Origin: Marinomonas aquimarina
GTDB lineage: Bacteria > Pseudomonadota > Gammaproteobacteria > Pseudomonadales > Marinomonadaceae
Assembly: GCF_900089755.1 (NCBI RefSeq)
Contig: NZ_FLOC01000001.1
Location: forward strand, 356,684-420,683
Direction of reading: 5' to 3'
Length of the DNA: 64,000 nt
Of the stretch, positions 1 through 8,765 are shown piece after piece. Below the pieces are notes generated by a model. That model had not been told where the DNA came from and made no database searches. It was given only the letters and a program-made list of their open reading frames with translations. Each line of letters opens with the position of its first letter. Position 1 is the first letter of the stretch. The position numbers and the translations under genes were made by a program.

Positions 1-495
1 ATAGGTGCAACCCGGTCCCGCCGCTTCAAAAAAATGGTCCAACTGTTTTTGCGGGTAGGATTTCTTAATCAGTTGCTCACGGCCATCCGGCCAAAACGCC
101 AGCACATTAGAGGAATACACTTGGTATTGATGATGACCAATGATTTGCCATGCGCGGGCTAACTTTTCAGGCAGCCAGACATCATCTTGATCGGCAAACG
201 CCATGGCATCAAAACTTTCAAGGTCCACCTCTTTGATAAGATGGAAGAAGTTCGCCCCGGCCCCGCCAAAGCGTTGGCCATAGGGTAACAAGGTCACCTG
301 CTCATGCTGTTCTGCCAATGCTTGGCTCCATGCCAAAGTCCCATCTTCCATGACATTTGGAGCACAAGCATCAACACTGATAAACAGCTCTACGCTTACA
401 CCCTGTTGCTTCAAGATGCTGTCAACTTGCGTCTCGATCCATTGCCTACCTTGATAAGCGGCCAGAAGCACCGCTATACGGGGTTTATTTCGCAT
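1..495 (-). CDS. Glycosyltransferase family 2, N-terminal part (cut by window edge)
   Basis: The reading frame starts at ATG 495 and runs off the left edge, giving 165 residues. It opens with the GT-A pattern of family 2 enzymes: a hydrophobic strand followed by AAYQGRQWIETQVDSIL, and later ADQDDVWLPEKL, where the Asp cluster is the expected nucleotide-sugar/metal site. The family transfers sugars from nucleotide donors to growing glycans at the cytoplasmic membrane. The start overlaps the end of rmlD by 11 bases, which implies translational coupling, so a role in assembling a rhamnose-containing O-polysaccharide is likely (inference). The acceptor and the C-terminus cannot be seen. Confidence 0.85.
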   Translation of the reverse strand, partial: MRNKPRIAVLLAAYQGRQWIETQVDSILKQQGVSVELFISVDACAPNVMEDGTLAWSQALAEQHEQVTLLPYGQRFGGAGANFFHLIKEVDLESFDAMAFADQDDVWLPEKLARAWQIIGHHQYQVYSSNVLAFWPDGREQLIKKSYPQKQLDHFFEAAGPGCTY

Positions 496-1372
496 TACCC
501 TGCAACTTGTTCATCACGCGATCCAAAGCCATCAGCCAATTCGATGCTTGCACACCTAGTTCCGCTAAGGTGTCTGTATTTAAAACCGAATACTCTGGGC
601 GCTTTGCCGGTGTTGGGTATTGATCAGTGCTAATAGCCGTCAATTGTGGGATCTTATCAATGGCGCCGTGCTTTAGGCCTTTGGCAAAAATAGTGCGCGC
701 AAAGCCATGCCAGCTGGTAGGCAGGTCGCCACAATAATGGTGAACGCCCCAAGCCAGCTCGCCCGTTTGCTCGTATTGATCACACAGCGCCAAAATCGCC
801 TTGGCAAGATCACCAGCATAGGTTGGACAACCATATTGATCGGCCACCACACTTAAAGCATTACGTTCAGTGGCGAGGCGTAGCATGGTTTTAACAAAGT
901 TATTCCCATACTCGCTGAACACCCATGCGGTGCGCAGCACAAGGTAACGCGTCGCCACTTGAGCTAAGGCCTGCTCACCGGCCAGTTTTGAGGCGCCATA
1001 GACACCTTGCGGAGCCGTTTGGTCACTCGGCTTATAAGGCTCAACAGCCAAACCATCAAACACGTAATCGGTGGAAACATGAATCACAGGAATACCCAGC
1101 GACTCAGCCGCTTGAGCTAAATGTTTCACCCCTGCTTCATTCACCGCATGGGCCATTTCACTCTCTGTCTCTGCTTTATCTACCGCAGTATAAGCAGCCG
1201 CATTGACTACGATATCTGGCTTTACCTCTGCGAAGATAGCAGTTACCTGCTGCGCAGAAGCGATATTTAGCTCAGTAGAATCAAAAGCAAACAGTTCATG
1301 TTTGGAACCCGCCACAGCATCCTGAAAGCAGCGACCTAATTGACCATTCTTACCCGTTAACAAAATGCGCAT
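485..1372 (-). CDS. rmlD: dTDP-4-dehydrorhamnose reductase RmlD
   Basis: This enzyme performs the last step of dTDP-L-rhamnose synthesis, the NAD(P)H-dependent reduction of dTDP-4-dehydro-L-rhamnose. The 295-residue length is normal. The Rossmann motif GKNGQLG is at residues 7-13, the STDYVFDG motif near 100-107, and the catalytic YxxxK (YGASK) at 125-129. The start ATG 1372 shares a base with the stop region of rmlC, and the end overlaps the next glycosyltransferase. The order rmlB-A-C-D on one strand is a standard rhamnose operon, interrupted only by the repeat array between rmlB and rmlA. Confidence 0.97.
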   Translation of the reverse strand: MRILLTGKNGQLGRCFQDAVAGSKHELFAFDSTELNIASAQQVTAIFAEVKPDIVVNAAAYTAVDKAETESEMAHAVNEAGVKHLAQAAESLGIPVIHVSTDYVFDGLAVEPYKPSDQTAPQGVYGASKLAGEQALAQVATRYLVLRTAWVFSEYGNNFVKTMLRLATERNALSVVADQYGCPTYAGDLAKAILALCDQYEQTGELAWGVHHYCGDLPTSWHGFARTIFAKGLKHGAIDKIPQLTAISTDQYPTPAKRPEYSVLNTDTLAELGVQASNWLMALDRVMNKLQGNAK

Positions 1373-1917
1373 TACAGGCCAGCCTCGAGCTCAGCGAGGG
1401 TTAAACCAAGCTTATCTTTTTCCGAGAGCTTTGGCTCAATGCCTTCAGGCCACTCAATCGCAACCGAGGGATCGTTCCAAATCAAGCAACCTTCATCCGT
1501 TGGGTCGTAGTAGTCGGTACACTTATATTCAAAGTCAGCAACGTCGGATAACACTACAAAACCATGAGCCAAACCGGGTGGCACCCAGAATTGGCGCTTA
1601 TTGTCTTCGCTCAGTAACACTCCCGCCCATTGGCCATAGGTTGGTGAGTCTTTGCGAATATCCACGGCCACATCAAATACTTCACCACGTACCACGCGTA
1701 CTAATTTGCCCTGCGGCTTGGATTTCTGAAAATGCAGACCACGCAACACGCCTTTGCCGGAGCGGGAGTGATTATCCTGCACGAAGGGTAAATCAATCCC
1801 AGCCAGTTCTTGGTAGCGCTCCGCTTGGAAGGTTTCTAGGAAAAAGCCACGCTCATCACCAAACACTTTCGGCTCAATGATCACCACATCCGCAATATTC
1901 GTTTTAATAACATTCAT
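1372..1917 (-). CDS. rmlC: dTDP-4-dehydrorhamnose 3,5-epimerase RmlC
   Basis: RmlC epimerises C3 and C5 of dTDP-4-dehydro-6-deoxyglucose to give the L-rhamno configuration. At 181 residues it has the usual size. Family hallmarks are ERGFFLETF near residues 22-30, the active-site His region VLRGLHFQ around 57-64, and the GQWAGVLLS and WVPPGLAHGF strands of the cupin barrel. It sits 21 bases downstream of rmlA and abuts rmlD, so it is almost certainly co-transcribed with both. Confidence 0.97.
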   Translation of the reverse strand: MNVIKTNIADVVIIEPKVFGDERGFFLETFQAERYQELAGIDLPFVQDNHSRSGKGVLRGLHFQKSKPQGKLVRVVRGEVFDVAVDIRKDSPTYGQWAGVLLSEDNKRQFWVPPGLAHGFVVLSDVADFEYKCTDYYDPTDEGCLIWNDPSVAIEWPEGIEPKLSEKDKLGLTLAELEAGL

Positions 1918-1938
1918 GAAAATCTGACCCTATGATGT

Positions 1939-2820
1939 CTATTGGTAACCGTCTGCCACTTTTAATAGATACTGACCGTAGCCGGTTTTCTTGAGTAGGC
2001 TACCCGCTTCGATCAGATGCTCTCTGCTGATCCAGCTTTGACGATAAGCGATCTCTTCTAGACAAGCGATCTTCAAACCCTGACGGTGCTCTACCGTTTG
2101 CACAAATTGGCCAGCCTCAAGCAGCGAATCATGGGTCCCCGTGTCTAACCAAGCGAAGCCACGTCCAAGCAATGAGGTATGCAAGTCACCACGCTCTAAG
2201 TAGGCACGATTAACATCCGTGATCTCTAATTCTCTCCGCTCAGAGGGCTGAATCTGCTTGGCAATATGCACCACATCATTATCGTAAAAATACAAACCGG
2301 TGACGGCGTAATTTGAGCGTGGCTTTTCAGGTTTTTCTTCGATACTCAGTACACGTCCCTCCGTATCGAACTCCACCACCCCGAAACGTTCAGGGTCATT
2401 AACATGATAGCCAAACACCGTAGCGCCCGATTCCTGTGCGGCGGCCTTTTTTAACTCATCAGAAAAGTGCTGCCCGAAGAAAATATTATCCCCCAACACC
2501 AATGCCACATTGTCATTACCGATAAAATCTTCGCCAATGATAAAGGCTTGCGCCAAGCCATCAGGAGAAGGCTGAATCGCGTAGCTTAGTGACACACCGA
2601 AATAGCTGCCATCGCCGAGCAGTTTTTGAAAGCTGGCTTGGTCCTCTGGCGTGGTTATGATCAAGATGTCACGTATGCCGGCCAACATTAAGACGGACAA
2701 TGGGTAGTAGATCATCGGTTTATCATAAACCGGCATCAGTTGCTTGGAGCACCCTAAGGTTAATGGGTGCAAACGTGTGCCACTGCCACCCGCTAAGATA
2801 ATCCCTTTACGTTTTTTCAC
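1939..2820 (-). CDS. rmlA: Glucose-1-phosphate thymidylyltransferase RmlA
   Basis: RmlA makes dTDP-glucose from dTTP and glucose 1-phosphate, the first committed step of rhamnose supply. Its 293 residues carry the nucleotidyltransferase signature [11 protein letters not shown] at 11-21 and the sugar-phosphate/Mg region LGDNIFFG near 109-116. The short form of about 290 residues matches RmlA rather than longer UDP-sugar enzymes. The start is GTG at 2820, with only a weak purine-rich site upstream. The repeat array at 2872-3190 separates it from rmlB. Confidence 0.96.
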   Translation of the reverse strand: MKKRKGIILAGGSGTRLHPLTLGCSKQLMPVYDKPMIYYPLSVLMLAGIRDILIITTPEDQASFQKLLGDGSYFGVSLSYAIQPSPDGLAQAFIIGEDFIGNDNVALVLGDNIFFGQHFSDELKKAAAQESGATVFGYHVNDPERFGVVEFDTEGRVLSIEEKPEKPRSNYAVTGLYFYDNDVVHIAKQIQPSERRELEITDVNRAYLERGDLHTSLLGRGFAWLDTGTHDSLLEAGQFVQTVEHRQGLKIACLEEIAYRQSWISREHLIEAGSLLKKTGYGQYLLKVADGYQ

Positions 2821-2871
2821 TGAATTCTACTCTATTAAAATCAATCTGGTTGTGAATCTCGATGCTTCTTT

Positions 2872-3190
2872 GTACGACCCAACTCCGTTCGGGGAAGCAG
2901 GCTTTCAATCGCGGGGTACAACCCGCTCGTACGACCCGGCTCCATTCGGAGAAGCAGCCTTTCAACTGCTCGTACGAGCCGACTCCGTTCGGGGAAGCAG
3001 CCTTTCAACTGCTCGTACGACCCGGCTCCGCCCGGGGAAGCAGCCTTTCAACCGCTCGTACGACCCGGCTTCGTCCGGGGAAGCAGCCTTTCAATCGCTC
3101 GTACGACCCGGCTTCGTCCGGGGAAGCAGCCTTTCAATCGCGGGGTACAACCCGCTCGTACGACCCGACTCCGCTCGGGGAAGCAATCTC
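2872..3190. repeat. REP-like array, seven 43-bp units in the rmlB-rmlA gap
   Basis: Seven near-identical units start at 2872, 2929, 2972, 3015, 3058, 3101 and 3158. The spacing is 57, 43, 43, 43, 43 and 57 bases. The two 57-base steps carry the same extra 14 bases (GGGGTACAACCCGC) and lie at the two ends of the array. Each unit has a GTACGA head followed by an imperfect hairpin of the CCCGG-CTTCGT-CCGGG type and a GGAAGCAGCCTTTCAA tail. This is a variant of the GTAGGA-headed REP elements seen elsewhere in the window. The rml operon must be transcribed through it, so it may affect rmlB/rmlA mRNA stability (inference). Confidence 0.9.
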
Positions 3191-3212
3191 GCTTTCCCCA
3201 CACAGCGAGGTC

Positions 3213-4289
3213 CTACGCGCCAATGCGGTCTAGCTTATAATCGCCACTTAAAACTCGCTGCCACCATGCCTCATTGGCTAGATACCACTCAACGGTTTTA
3301 CGCATGCCTGAAGTGAAGGTTTCCTCTGGCGTCCAACCGAGCTCATCGGCAATTTTGCTGGCATCGATGGCGTAACGCACATCATGACCTGGGCGGTCTT
3401 TGACATAGGTAATCAAATCACGATATGCCGCGACGCCTTCCGGCTTGCTCGGCACCAACTCTTCTAGAAGGTCACACAGAGTATGCACCACTTCGATATT
3501 ACGCTTCTCATTATGGCCACCGATGTTATAGGTCTCTCCGACCACACCTTCGATAACCACTTTGACCAAGGCGCGCGCGTGATCTTCTACATACAGCCAA
3601 TCACGGATCTGTGAGCCGTCGCCATACACAGGCAGAGCTTTGCCCGCTAAGGCATTCAAAATCATGTGCGGAATCAGCTTCTCAGGGAAGTGGTAAGGAC
3701 CATAGTTATTGGAGCAATTGGTAACAATCGTCGGGAAGCCATAAGTACGGCGCCATGCACGCACCAGATGGTCTGAACTGGCTTTACTGGCCGAATAAGG
3801 CGAGCTCGGCGCATAAGAAGTGATTTCGGTAAACATAGGCAGTTCACCGTCTACCTCATCAGGGTGAGGTAAATCACCATAGACTTCATCGGTTGAAATA
3901 TGGTGAAAGCGAAACGCCTCTTTTTTCTCATCCGTCAGCTGTGACCAATAACCGCGCGCCGCTTCCAGCAGGGTATAAGTTCCCACAATATTGGTTTGAA
4001 TAAAATCGCCCGGACCATCGATAGAACGGTCCACGTGACTTTCTGCCGCCAAATGCATCACAGCGTCTGGCTGGTGCTCGGCAAACACACGCTTTAATTC
4101 TGCAGCATCACAAATATCCACCTGCTCAAAGACATAGCGTGATTGTGTTAACGCTTCTGGAATCGACTCTAGATTACCTGCGTAGGTCAGCTTGTCTAGG
4201 TTAACCACTTCATGGTGCGTATTCGCTAAAACATGACGCACCACTGCACTTCCAATGAAGCCTGCGCCACCTGTAATTAATAATTTCAT
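3213..4289 (-). CDS. rmlB: dTDP-glucose 4,6-dehydratase RmlB
   Basis: RmlB converts dTDP-glucose to dTDP-4-dehydro-6-deoxyglucose with a bound NAD. The 358-residue protein has GGAGFIGS at 7-14, the STDEVYGDL active-site motif at 132-140 and YxxxK (YSASK) at 165-169. It is the first gene of the rml cluster on the minus strand. The stop codon is unusual: it is the TAG inside a GTAGGA head of a REP-like hairpin (3191-3216), so the C-terminal end appears to have been set by a repeat insertion. Confidence 0.97.
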   Translation of the reverse strand: MKLLITGGAGFIGSAVVRHVLANTHHEVVNLDKLTYAGNLESIPEALTQSRYVFEQVDICDAAELKRVFAEHQPDAVMHLAAESHVDRSIDGPGDFIQTNIVGTYTLLEAARGYWSQLTDEKKEAFRFHHISTDEVYGDLPHPDEVDGELPMFTEITSYAPSSPYSASKASSDHLVRAWRRTYGFPTIVTNCSNNYGPYHFPEKLIPHMILNALAGKALPVYGDGSQIRDWLYVEDHARALVKVVIEGVVGETYNIGGHNEKRNIEVVHTLCDLLEELVPSKPEGVAAYRDLITYVKDRPGHDVRYAIDASKIADELGWTPEETFTSGMRKTVEWYLANEAWWQRVLSGDYKLDRIGA

Positions 4290-4337
4290 ATACTGCTCAA
4301 CCTACTGTATGACCTAAAACCCAATGCACGAGTGTAC

Positions 4338-4916
4338 TTAATGCAAAGATGTCTCAATGGACTCTTGCTCCTGCTCTTCACTTCCCAACAACCAAGCCGG
4401 CCAGGCAAAAGACCACCCTGATTTTTTTAGTGCGTTTTTCTGGGCAATAAGGAAATGGCAAGCCTCGAGCGCAGACATGCTAAAGATAAACACATGCTGG
4501 CTGCAATCCGCCACAAACTGTATTCGAATAGATTGAGACGCCATCTGTAAATTCGCCGTCGTGCATAACCACGGCTCAGGAATCCATTTAGTCGTAATCT
4601 CTGAGCTTAAGTCATCGCTAGCGGAAGACTCGTTCGTAGTGTGCTCAGTAGCTGGTTTACCTGCGTCAACAGTTGTGGGCAACTCGACAGGGTCTGACTT
4701 ATTCTCGGCAAAGGAATCTTTAATAAACCCCTTCGTATGTGGTGCACCCACTCCCGAATCCACCAGCCATTTGATAATTGCTGGGGTTAATTGCAGCCAC
4801 ATTCTCTGAGTTAACCATAGCTGATAGGACGGTAGGCCCGATTTACAGCGCAGCTCCAAACGATCTTCAACCACTGAGTAATTCAAGGAAATGGTTTGAA
4901 CAACGTGCTCAATCAT
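4338..4916 (-). CDS. Hypothetical protein, 192 residues
   Basis: I do not recognise a family. The protein has an N-terminal part of about 65 residues with many Trp, Leu and Lys/Arg residues (LWLTQRMWLQL, then IIKWLVDSG), an acidic Ser/Thr-rich linker at about 75-110, and a C-terminal part with WIPEPWL near 112 and a hydrophobic, Trp-rich stretch (SGWSFAWPAWLLG) near the end. There is no clear signal peptide or transmembrane helix. It lies 38 bases downstream of the small 4955-5257 gene on the same strand and is probably co-transcribed with it, back to back with the type I secretion operon. A role in handling exported surface proteins is only a guess from position. Confidence 0.7.
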   Translation of the reverse strand: MIEHVVQTISLNYSVVEDRLELRCKSGLPSYQLWLTQRMWLQLTPAIIKWLVDSGVGAPHTKGFIKDSFAENKSDPVELPTTVDAGKPATEHTTNESSASDDLSSEITTKWIPEPWLCTTANLQMASQSIRIQFVADCSQHVFIFSMSALEACHFLIAQKNALKKSGWSFAWPAWLLGSEEQEQESIETSLH

Positions 4917-4954
4917 AATGATTTAGTACCTGATTTGATCCGTGTTCAAATGTC

Positions 4955-5257
4955 TTACGCGTCTGAAGACTCCGCTGCTTTTTTTCGCGTACGAGGTGCG
5001 GCAGCTTTTTTCGGAGCGGCTTTGGTGCTCGCAGCGCGTTTACGAGTAGTAGTTTTCTTAGCGGGCTGATCTTCCTTTGGCAATGCCGCAACCAGTTGCT
5101 GAACATAGGAATTGCGAGCCGTTCGAGCCATCGCCAGTTCCGACTCTAACTGAGCAATTTTATTATCGGTAAAGGTAACAGAGTTCGTTAAAGCCTTTGC
5201 TTCATCGGACAGTGTCTCAACATCGTACTGTTTGCCTTCAACGGTTAACGTTGCCAT
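4955..5257 (-). CDS. Small protein: DUF6447-like domain plus basic Lys/Ala tail
   Basis: Residues 1-60 form a compact domain (ATLTVEGKQYDVETLSDEAK, then a helix ending ARTARNSYVQQLVAALP). It resembles what I recall as DUF6447; its function is not known to me. Residues 65-100 are a Lys/Arg/Ala/Thr-rich tail resembling histone H1-type or AlgP-type tails (KKTTTRKRAA, KAAPKKAAAP), which would bind a polyanion such as DNA or acidic polysaccharide (inference). The same domain occurs twice at the C-terminus of the GT41 protein at 32288-34444. The gene is divergent from the type I secretion operon across about 300 bases. Confidence 0.85.
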   Translation of the reverse strand: MATLTVEGKQYDVETLSDEAKALTNSVTFTDNKIAQLESELAMARTARNSYVQQLVAALPKEDQPAKKTTTRKRAASTKAAPKKAAAPRTRKKAAESSDA

Positions 5258-5555
5258 AAAAACCTCTATTCAAAATTCAACCATACAAATTCGCGCTAAT
5301 TTAACACAAATCTATGCACATTACAGAAAGTGCTCAATTGTTAAGATACGTAACTAAGGAGCAAAATCACAAACTGCGAGAATAGCTAACTTTATTGTCA
5401 TGCAAAGTGAGTACAGTCACACACCCTCGAATCAACTTTGTTAGTCTTATCCTCAACAAAGGGTTGTAAAATGAACAATTGATCTCATTAACCCTTTCCA
5501 GCAACATTGTTTGTTTGCCATTTTAATCCATTACCGCATAGAAGATCGAAATTTT
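5258..5555. promoter_or_regulatory. Divergent intergenic promoter region
   Basis: This 298-base gap separates the small-protein gene pair (minus strand) from the type I secretion operon (plus strand) and must hold promoters for both. It is AT-rich. It contains a CRP-like site (5406-5421) followed by a possible -10 element (TCTTAT, 5445-5450). No REP hairpins are present. Confidence 0.6.
5406..5421 (+). promoter_or_regulatory. CRP-like site upstream of type I secretion operon
   Basis: AGTGA-GTACAG-TCACA matches the CRP consensus TGTGA-N6-TCACA at nine of ten positions. Its centre lies about 43 bases before a start point predicted from the TCTTAT element at 5445-5450, close to a class II activator position. 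The match is seen directly; regulation is inferred. Confidence 0.5.
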
Positions 5556-7265
5556 ATGAAGAACTCAAACGCCGTAGATGATCTAGGAAGCGCACTTAAG
5601 GCCAGTAAACGCGGCTTTATGGCGGCGGGCTTCTTTAGCTTATTCATCAACATCTTGATGCTGACAGCGCCCTTCTACATGCTTCAGGTTTATGATCGAG
5701 TTGTCACCTCGCGCAGCCTAGAGACCCTACTGTTTTTAACCTTAATTATGGTGTTCCTATTCGGCGTACTCGGGGTTTTGGAATGGGTTCGATCACGCAT
5801 CTTGGTACGTGTATCCAACCAAATCGACCAATTCCTAAGCCACCGTGTCTATGGTGCCATGTTCGATGCTGGCGTAAAATTGCCAAACCGTCGTACCGCA
5901 CAGCCGCTAAATGACCTAACCAGCATTCGCCAATTCTTAACCGGCAATGGTTTGTTTGCCTTCTTTGATGCCCCTTGGTTCCCGATCTACATCGGTATTT
6001 TGTTCCTGTTCCACCCAGCATTTGGTTGGTTTGCACTGGGTGCTGGTGCCATTCTTTTTGGTATTGCGATCTTGAATGAAAAGCTCACAAAAAAAGCGCT
6101 GACGGAAGCCAATGGCGAAAACATGAAAGCGCAGAACCTTGCTTCGAGCAACTTGCGTAACTCAGAAGTCCTTCATGCCATGGGCATGCTGCCAGGCATC
6201 ATGGGGCGCTGGAGCAAACAGCATAAAGCATTTCTTCATAAGCAGACCGAAGCCAGTGATAAAGCCGGTGTGTTTGCCAACTTATCAAAAGTACTGCGTA
6301 TGATTTTCCAGTCCGCGATTCTAGGTCTGGGTGCTTACTACGTGGTCCTAAATGAAATGTCACCAGGCATGATGATCGCAGGCTCCATTTTGATGGGCCG
6401 CGCTTTGGCACCACTAGATCTATTGATCAACAGCTGGTCTGGCTTTAACAACGCGCGTACAGCACGCACGCGTCTACAAGAGCTGTTAAACGCCTTCCCT
6501 CAAGAAGACCGCAATATGAGTCTGCCAAACCCTGAAGGTCAGCTGACTGCAGTTAACCTATTCGTGGGCCCACCAAATAGCCGCACACCAACGTTGAAGG
6601 GAGTGAACTTCAATGTGGCACCTGGCGACTTGGTCGGCATTATTGGTCCGAGTGCTGCGGGTAAGTCGACTTTGGCGAAAGCCATCCTAGGCATTTGGCC
6701 AACGATGAACGGTACGCTACGTATTGATGGCGCCGAAGTGCAGCACTACAACCGTGATGAAATCGGCCCTTATATTGGCTACCTACCACAGGACATTGAG
6801 TTGTTTGAGGGTACCGTGAGCGAAAATATCGCCCGCTTTGCTAATTTGGACGCAGACAAAGTGGTTACCGCCGCTAAAAAAGCCGGTGTACACGAAATGA
6901 TCCTGCAGCTACCAGATGCCTACGACACTCGCATCGGTGTAGATTCTGGCGCCCTTTCCGGTGGTCAGCGCCAACGTATTGGTCTTGCTCGCGCACTTTA
7001 TGGTGAACCTAAGGTCGTAGTACTGGATGAGCCTAACTCGAACTTGGATGAGCAAGGTGAAAAAGCCCTAGGCGAGACCATGCAAATTTTGAAGCAAGAA
7101 AGCGTGACAACATTTGTGATCAGTCACCGTACTTCAATTCTTAAGAGCATAGACAAACTGATGGTTCTTAAAGAAGGTCAAATGCAAATGTTCGGCCCGA
7201 AAGAAGAAGTGATGCAAAAGCTGATGCAACAAAAGGCACAAGAGCAAACCGCTCTTAGAGCCTAA
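5556..7265 (+). CDS. Type I secretion ABC transporter (ATPase/permease), PrtD-like
   Basis: This is the inner-membrane engine of a type I secretion system, exporting proteins with uncleaved C-terminal signals directly out of the cell. A transmembrane domain of about 310 residues (hydrophobic segments near 20-45, 55-80 and 135-180) is followed by an ABC domain with Walker A GPSAAGKST (about 364), signature LSGGQRQR (about 467) and Walker B VVVLDEPNSNLD (about 487). There is no N-terminal C39-like domain, which places it in the PrtD/RTX-exporter group. I chose ATG 5556 over an upstream in-frame TTG (5511) because known members begin close to this position. It is the first gene of the operon with the adaptor and TolC genes. 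Confidence 0.95.
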   Translation: MKNSNAVDDLGSALKASKRGFMAAGFFSLFINILMLTAPFYMLQVYDRVVTSRSLETLLFLTLIMVFLFGVLGVLEWVRSRILVRVSNQIDQFLSHRVYGAMFDAGVKLPNRRTAQPLNDLTSIRQFLTGNGLFAFFDAPWFPIYIGILFLFHPAFGWFALGAGAILFGIAILNEKLTKKALTEANGENMKAQNLASSNLRNSEVLHAMGMLPGIMGRWSKQHKAFLHKQTEASDKAGVFANLSKVLRMIFQSAILGLGAYYVVLNEMSPGMMIAGSILMGRALAPLDLLINSWSGFNNARTARTRLQELLNAFPQEDRNMSLPNPEGQLTAVNLFVGPPNSRTPTLKGVNFNVAPGDLVGIIGPSAAGKSTLAKAILGIWPTMNGTLRIDGAEVQHYNRDEIGPYIGYLPQDIELFEGTVSENIARFANLDADKVVTAAKKAGVHEMILQLPDAYDTRIGVDSGALSGGQRQRIGLARALYGEPKVVVLDEPNSNLDEQGEKALGETMQILKQESVTTFVISHRTSILKSIDKLMVLKEGQMQMFGPKEEVMQKLMQQKAQEQTALRA

Positions 7266-7313
7266 CCATCACTTGTATTTTCGAACATGACGCACTGATT
7301 TTGAGAAAAGATT

Positions 7314-8765
7314 ATGACTAAGCAGACAGATAAAGACAGTGAGCAAAGCACCAGCCAGTCTGGACAAGTGCTTGCCAAAATTGACACCGTGAAAAAGCCC
7401 GCTTCAGAAGTGAAGCGAGAAAAGCCGAGCCGAGAAGAGCCTAGCCAGCCAGTGACCGACGATGTGGAAGTCGATGCCAATGATCGTCGCTACATTAAGT
7501 TTGGCTTATGGTTCCTATTGCTAACGCTAGGTACCTTTACTGTATGGGCAACCACGGCGCCACTAAACAGTGCTTTGATTGCTCAAGGTGAAGTGGTGGT
7601 GGACAGCTACCGTAAAAGCATTCAGCACTATGAAGGCGGTATTGTCGACAAGATCTTCGTACGCAATGGCGATCACGTCAAAGCAGGCGATCCGTTAATT
7701 CAACTTGAGAACGCCCAATTCCAAGCGCAATTGGAAAACAGCTATAAGCGTTTACAGATCGCGAAAGCGGAGCTTGAGCGCTTGAATGCAGAGCAAAACC
7801 TGACCGATGAACTGACCTTCTCGGATGCCTTGTTGCAAGCAGCTAATCAAGACCAAGAAGTCGCGGACACTCTGACACAGCAACGTAACTTGCTCAATGC
7901 GCGTATTTCAGCCTACCAACAGGAAGCAGACTCTCTGGAAACACGTCTTGAACAAACCGATGAGCAAATCAAAGGTATCGAAGCGCAGATTTCTGGCCTA
8001 GGACAACAACTTGAGTTGCTAAAAGAAGAAGAGCAAGCCTACACCACCCTTTACAACGAAGGCCTAGGGGACAACAACCGTGCCCGCGAGTTGAATCGTT
8101 CAATTATCTCAACACAAAATGAGATCAATAAACTGAAGTCGGACATGGCGCGCTTGAAGATCCAAAACACTGAAACGGAATTTCAGATTGCGACACGCAA
8201 GCAAGACTTCCTAAAAGATGTGGGTGATCGTCTAAAACAAACGCAAGCTAACTACTACGATATTCAAGAAAAATATCAGGTAGCGCAAGATCGTGTTGAG
8301 CGCTCTATTGTACGCGCACCTGAAGACGGCACCATCGTCGATATGAAGGTCCATACCATCGGCAGTGTCGCCAATGCCGGCCGACCGCTAATGGACTTAG
8401 TACCGGTAGAGGACAGCTTTGTGATCGAAAGCCGTGTAATGACCAACGACATCAATGATGTGCATATTGGTCAGTATGCCGATATTCGCTTCTCAGCCTT
8501 TAACTCTCGTACGACGAAAGTCATTCAGGGGGAAGTGGTGAACGTTTCTGCTGACCGCTTACAACCAGAGCAGGAAAATCAACCTCCTTATTACCTAGCT
8601 CGCCTGAAAATCACCGACCAAGGTCGCGCTGATATGGCGGATGACATGATGCTGATTCCAGGCATGCCAGCAGAAGTCATGATTCGTCGTGGCGAACGTA
8701 CCCTATTTAGCTACCTAATGAAGCCGCTTACGGATAGCTTTGCACGCAGTCTAACGGAGAAATAG
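7314..8765 (+). CDS. Type I secretion periplasmic adaptor (HlyD family)
   Basis: The 483-residue membrane fusion protein links the ABC exporter to the outer membrane channel. A charged cytoplasmic N-terminus of about 60 residues precedes one transmembrane helix (FGLWFLLLTLGTFTVWAT, near 62-80). A lipoyl/barrel half follows (GGIVDKIFVRNGDHVKAGDP), then long coiled-coil helices from about 130 to 325, and the second lipoyl half and beta-barrel (SIVRAPEDGTIVDMKVH). The ATG at 7314 has a GAGAAAAG site just upstream. The next gene starts immediately after the stop codon. Confidence 0.95.
   Translation: MTKQTDKDSEQSTSQSGQVLAKIDTVKKPASEVKREKPSREEPSQPVTDDVEVDANDRRYIKFGLWFLLLTLGTFTVWATTAPLNSALIAQGEVVVDSYRKSIQHYEGGIVDKIFVRNGDHVKAGDPLIQLENAQFQAQLENSYKRLQIAKAELERLNAEQNLTDELTFSDALLQAANQDQEVADTLTQQRNLLNARISAYQQEADSLETRLEQTDEQIKGIEAQISGLGQQLELLKEEEQAYTTLYNEGLGDNNRARELNRSIISTQNEINKLKSDMARLKIQNTETEFQIATRKQDFLKDVGDRLKQTQANYYDIQEKYQVAQDRVERSIVRAPEDGTIVDMKVHTIGSVANAGRPLMDLVPVEDSFVIESRVMTNDINDVHIGQYADIRFSAFNSRTTKVIQGEVVNVSADRLQPEQENQPPYYLARLKITDQGRADMADDMMLIPGMPAEVMIRRGERTLFSYLMKPLTDSFARSLTEK

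Noticed and set aside
304..633. 109-codon plus-strand frame
   Set aside because: It overlaps the glycosyltransferase and rmlD genes on the other strand, both of which have clear family motifs.
2744..3316. Plus-strand frames across the 43-bp array
   Set aside because: Open only because the repeat lacks stops in that frame; they overlap rmlA and rmlB on the opposite strand.
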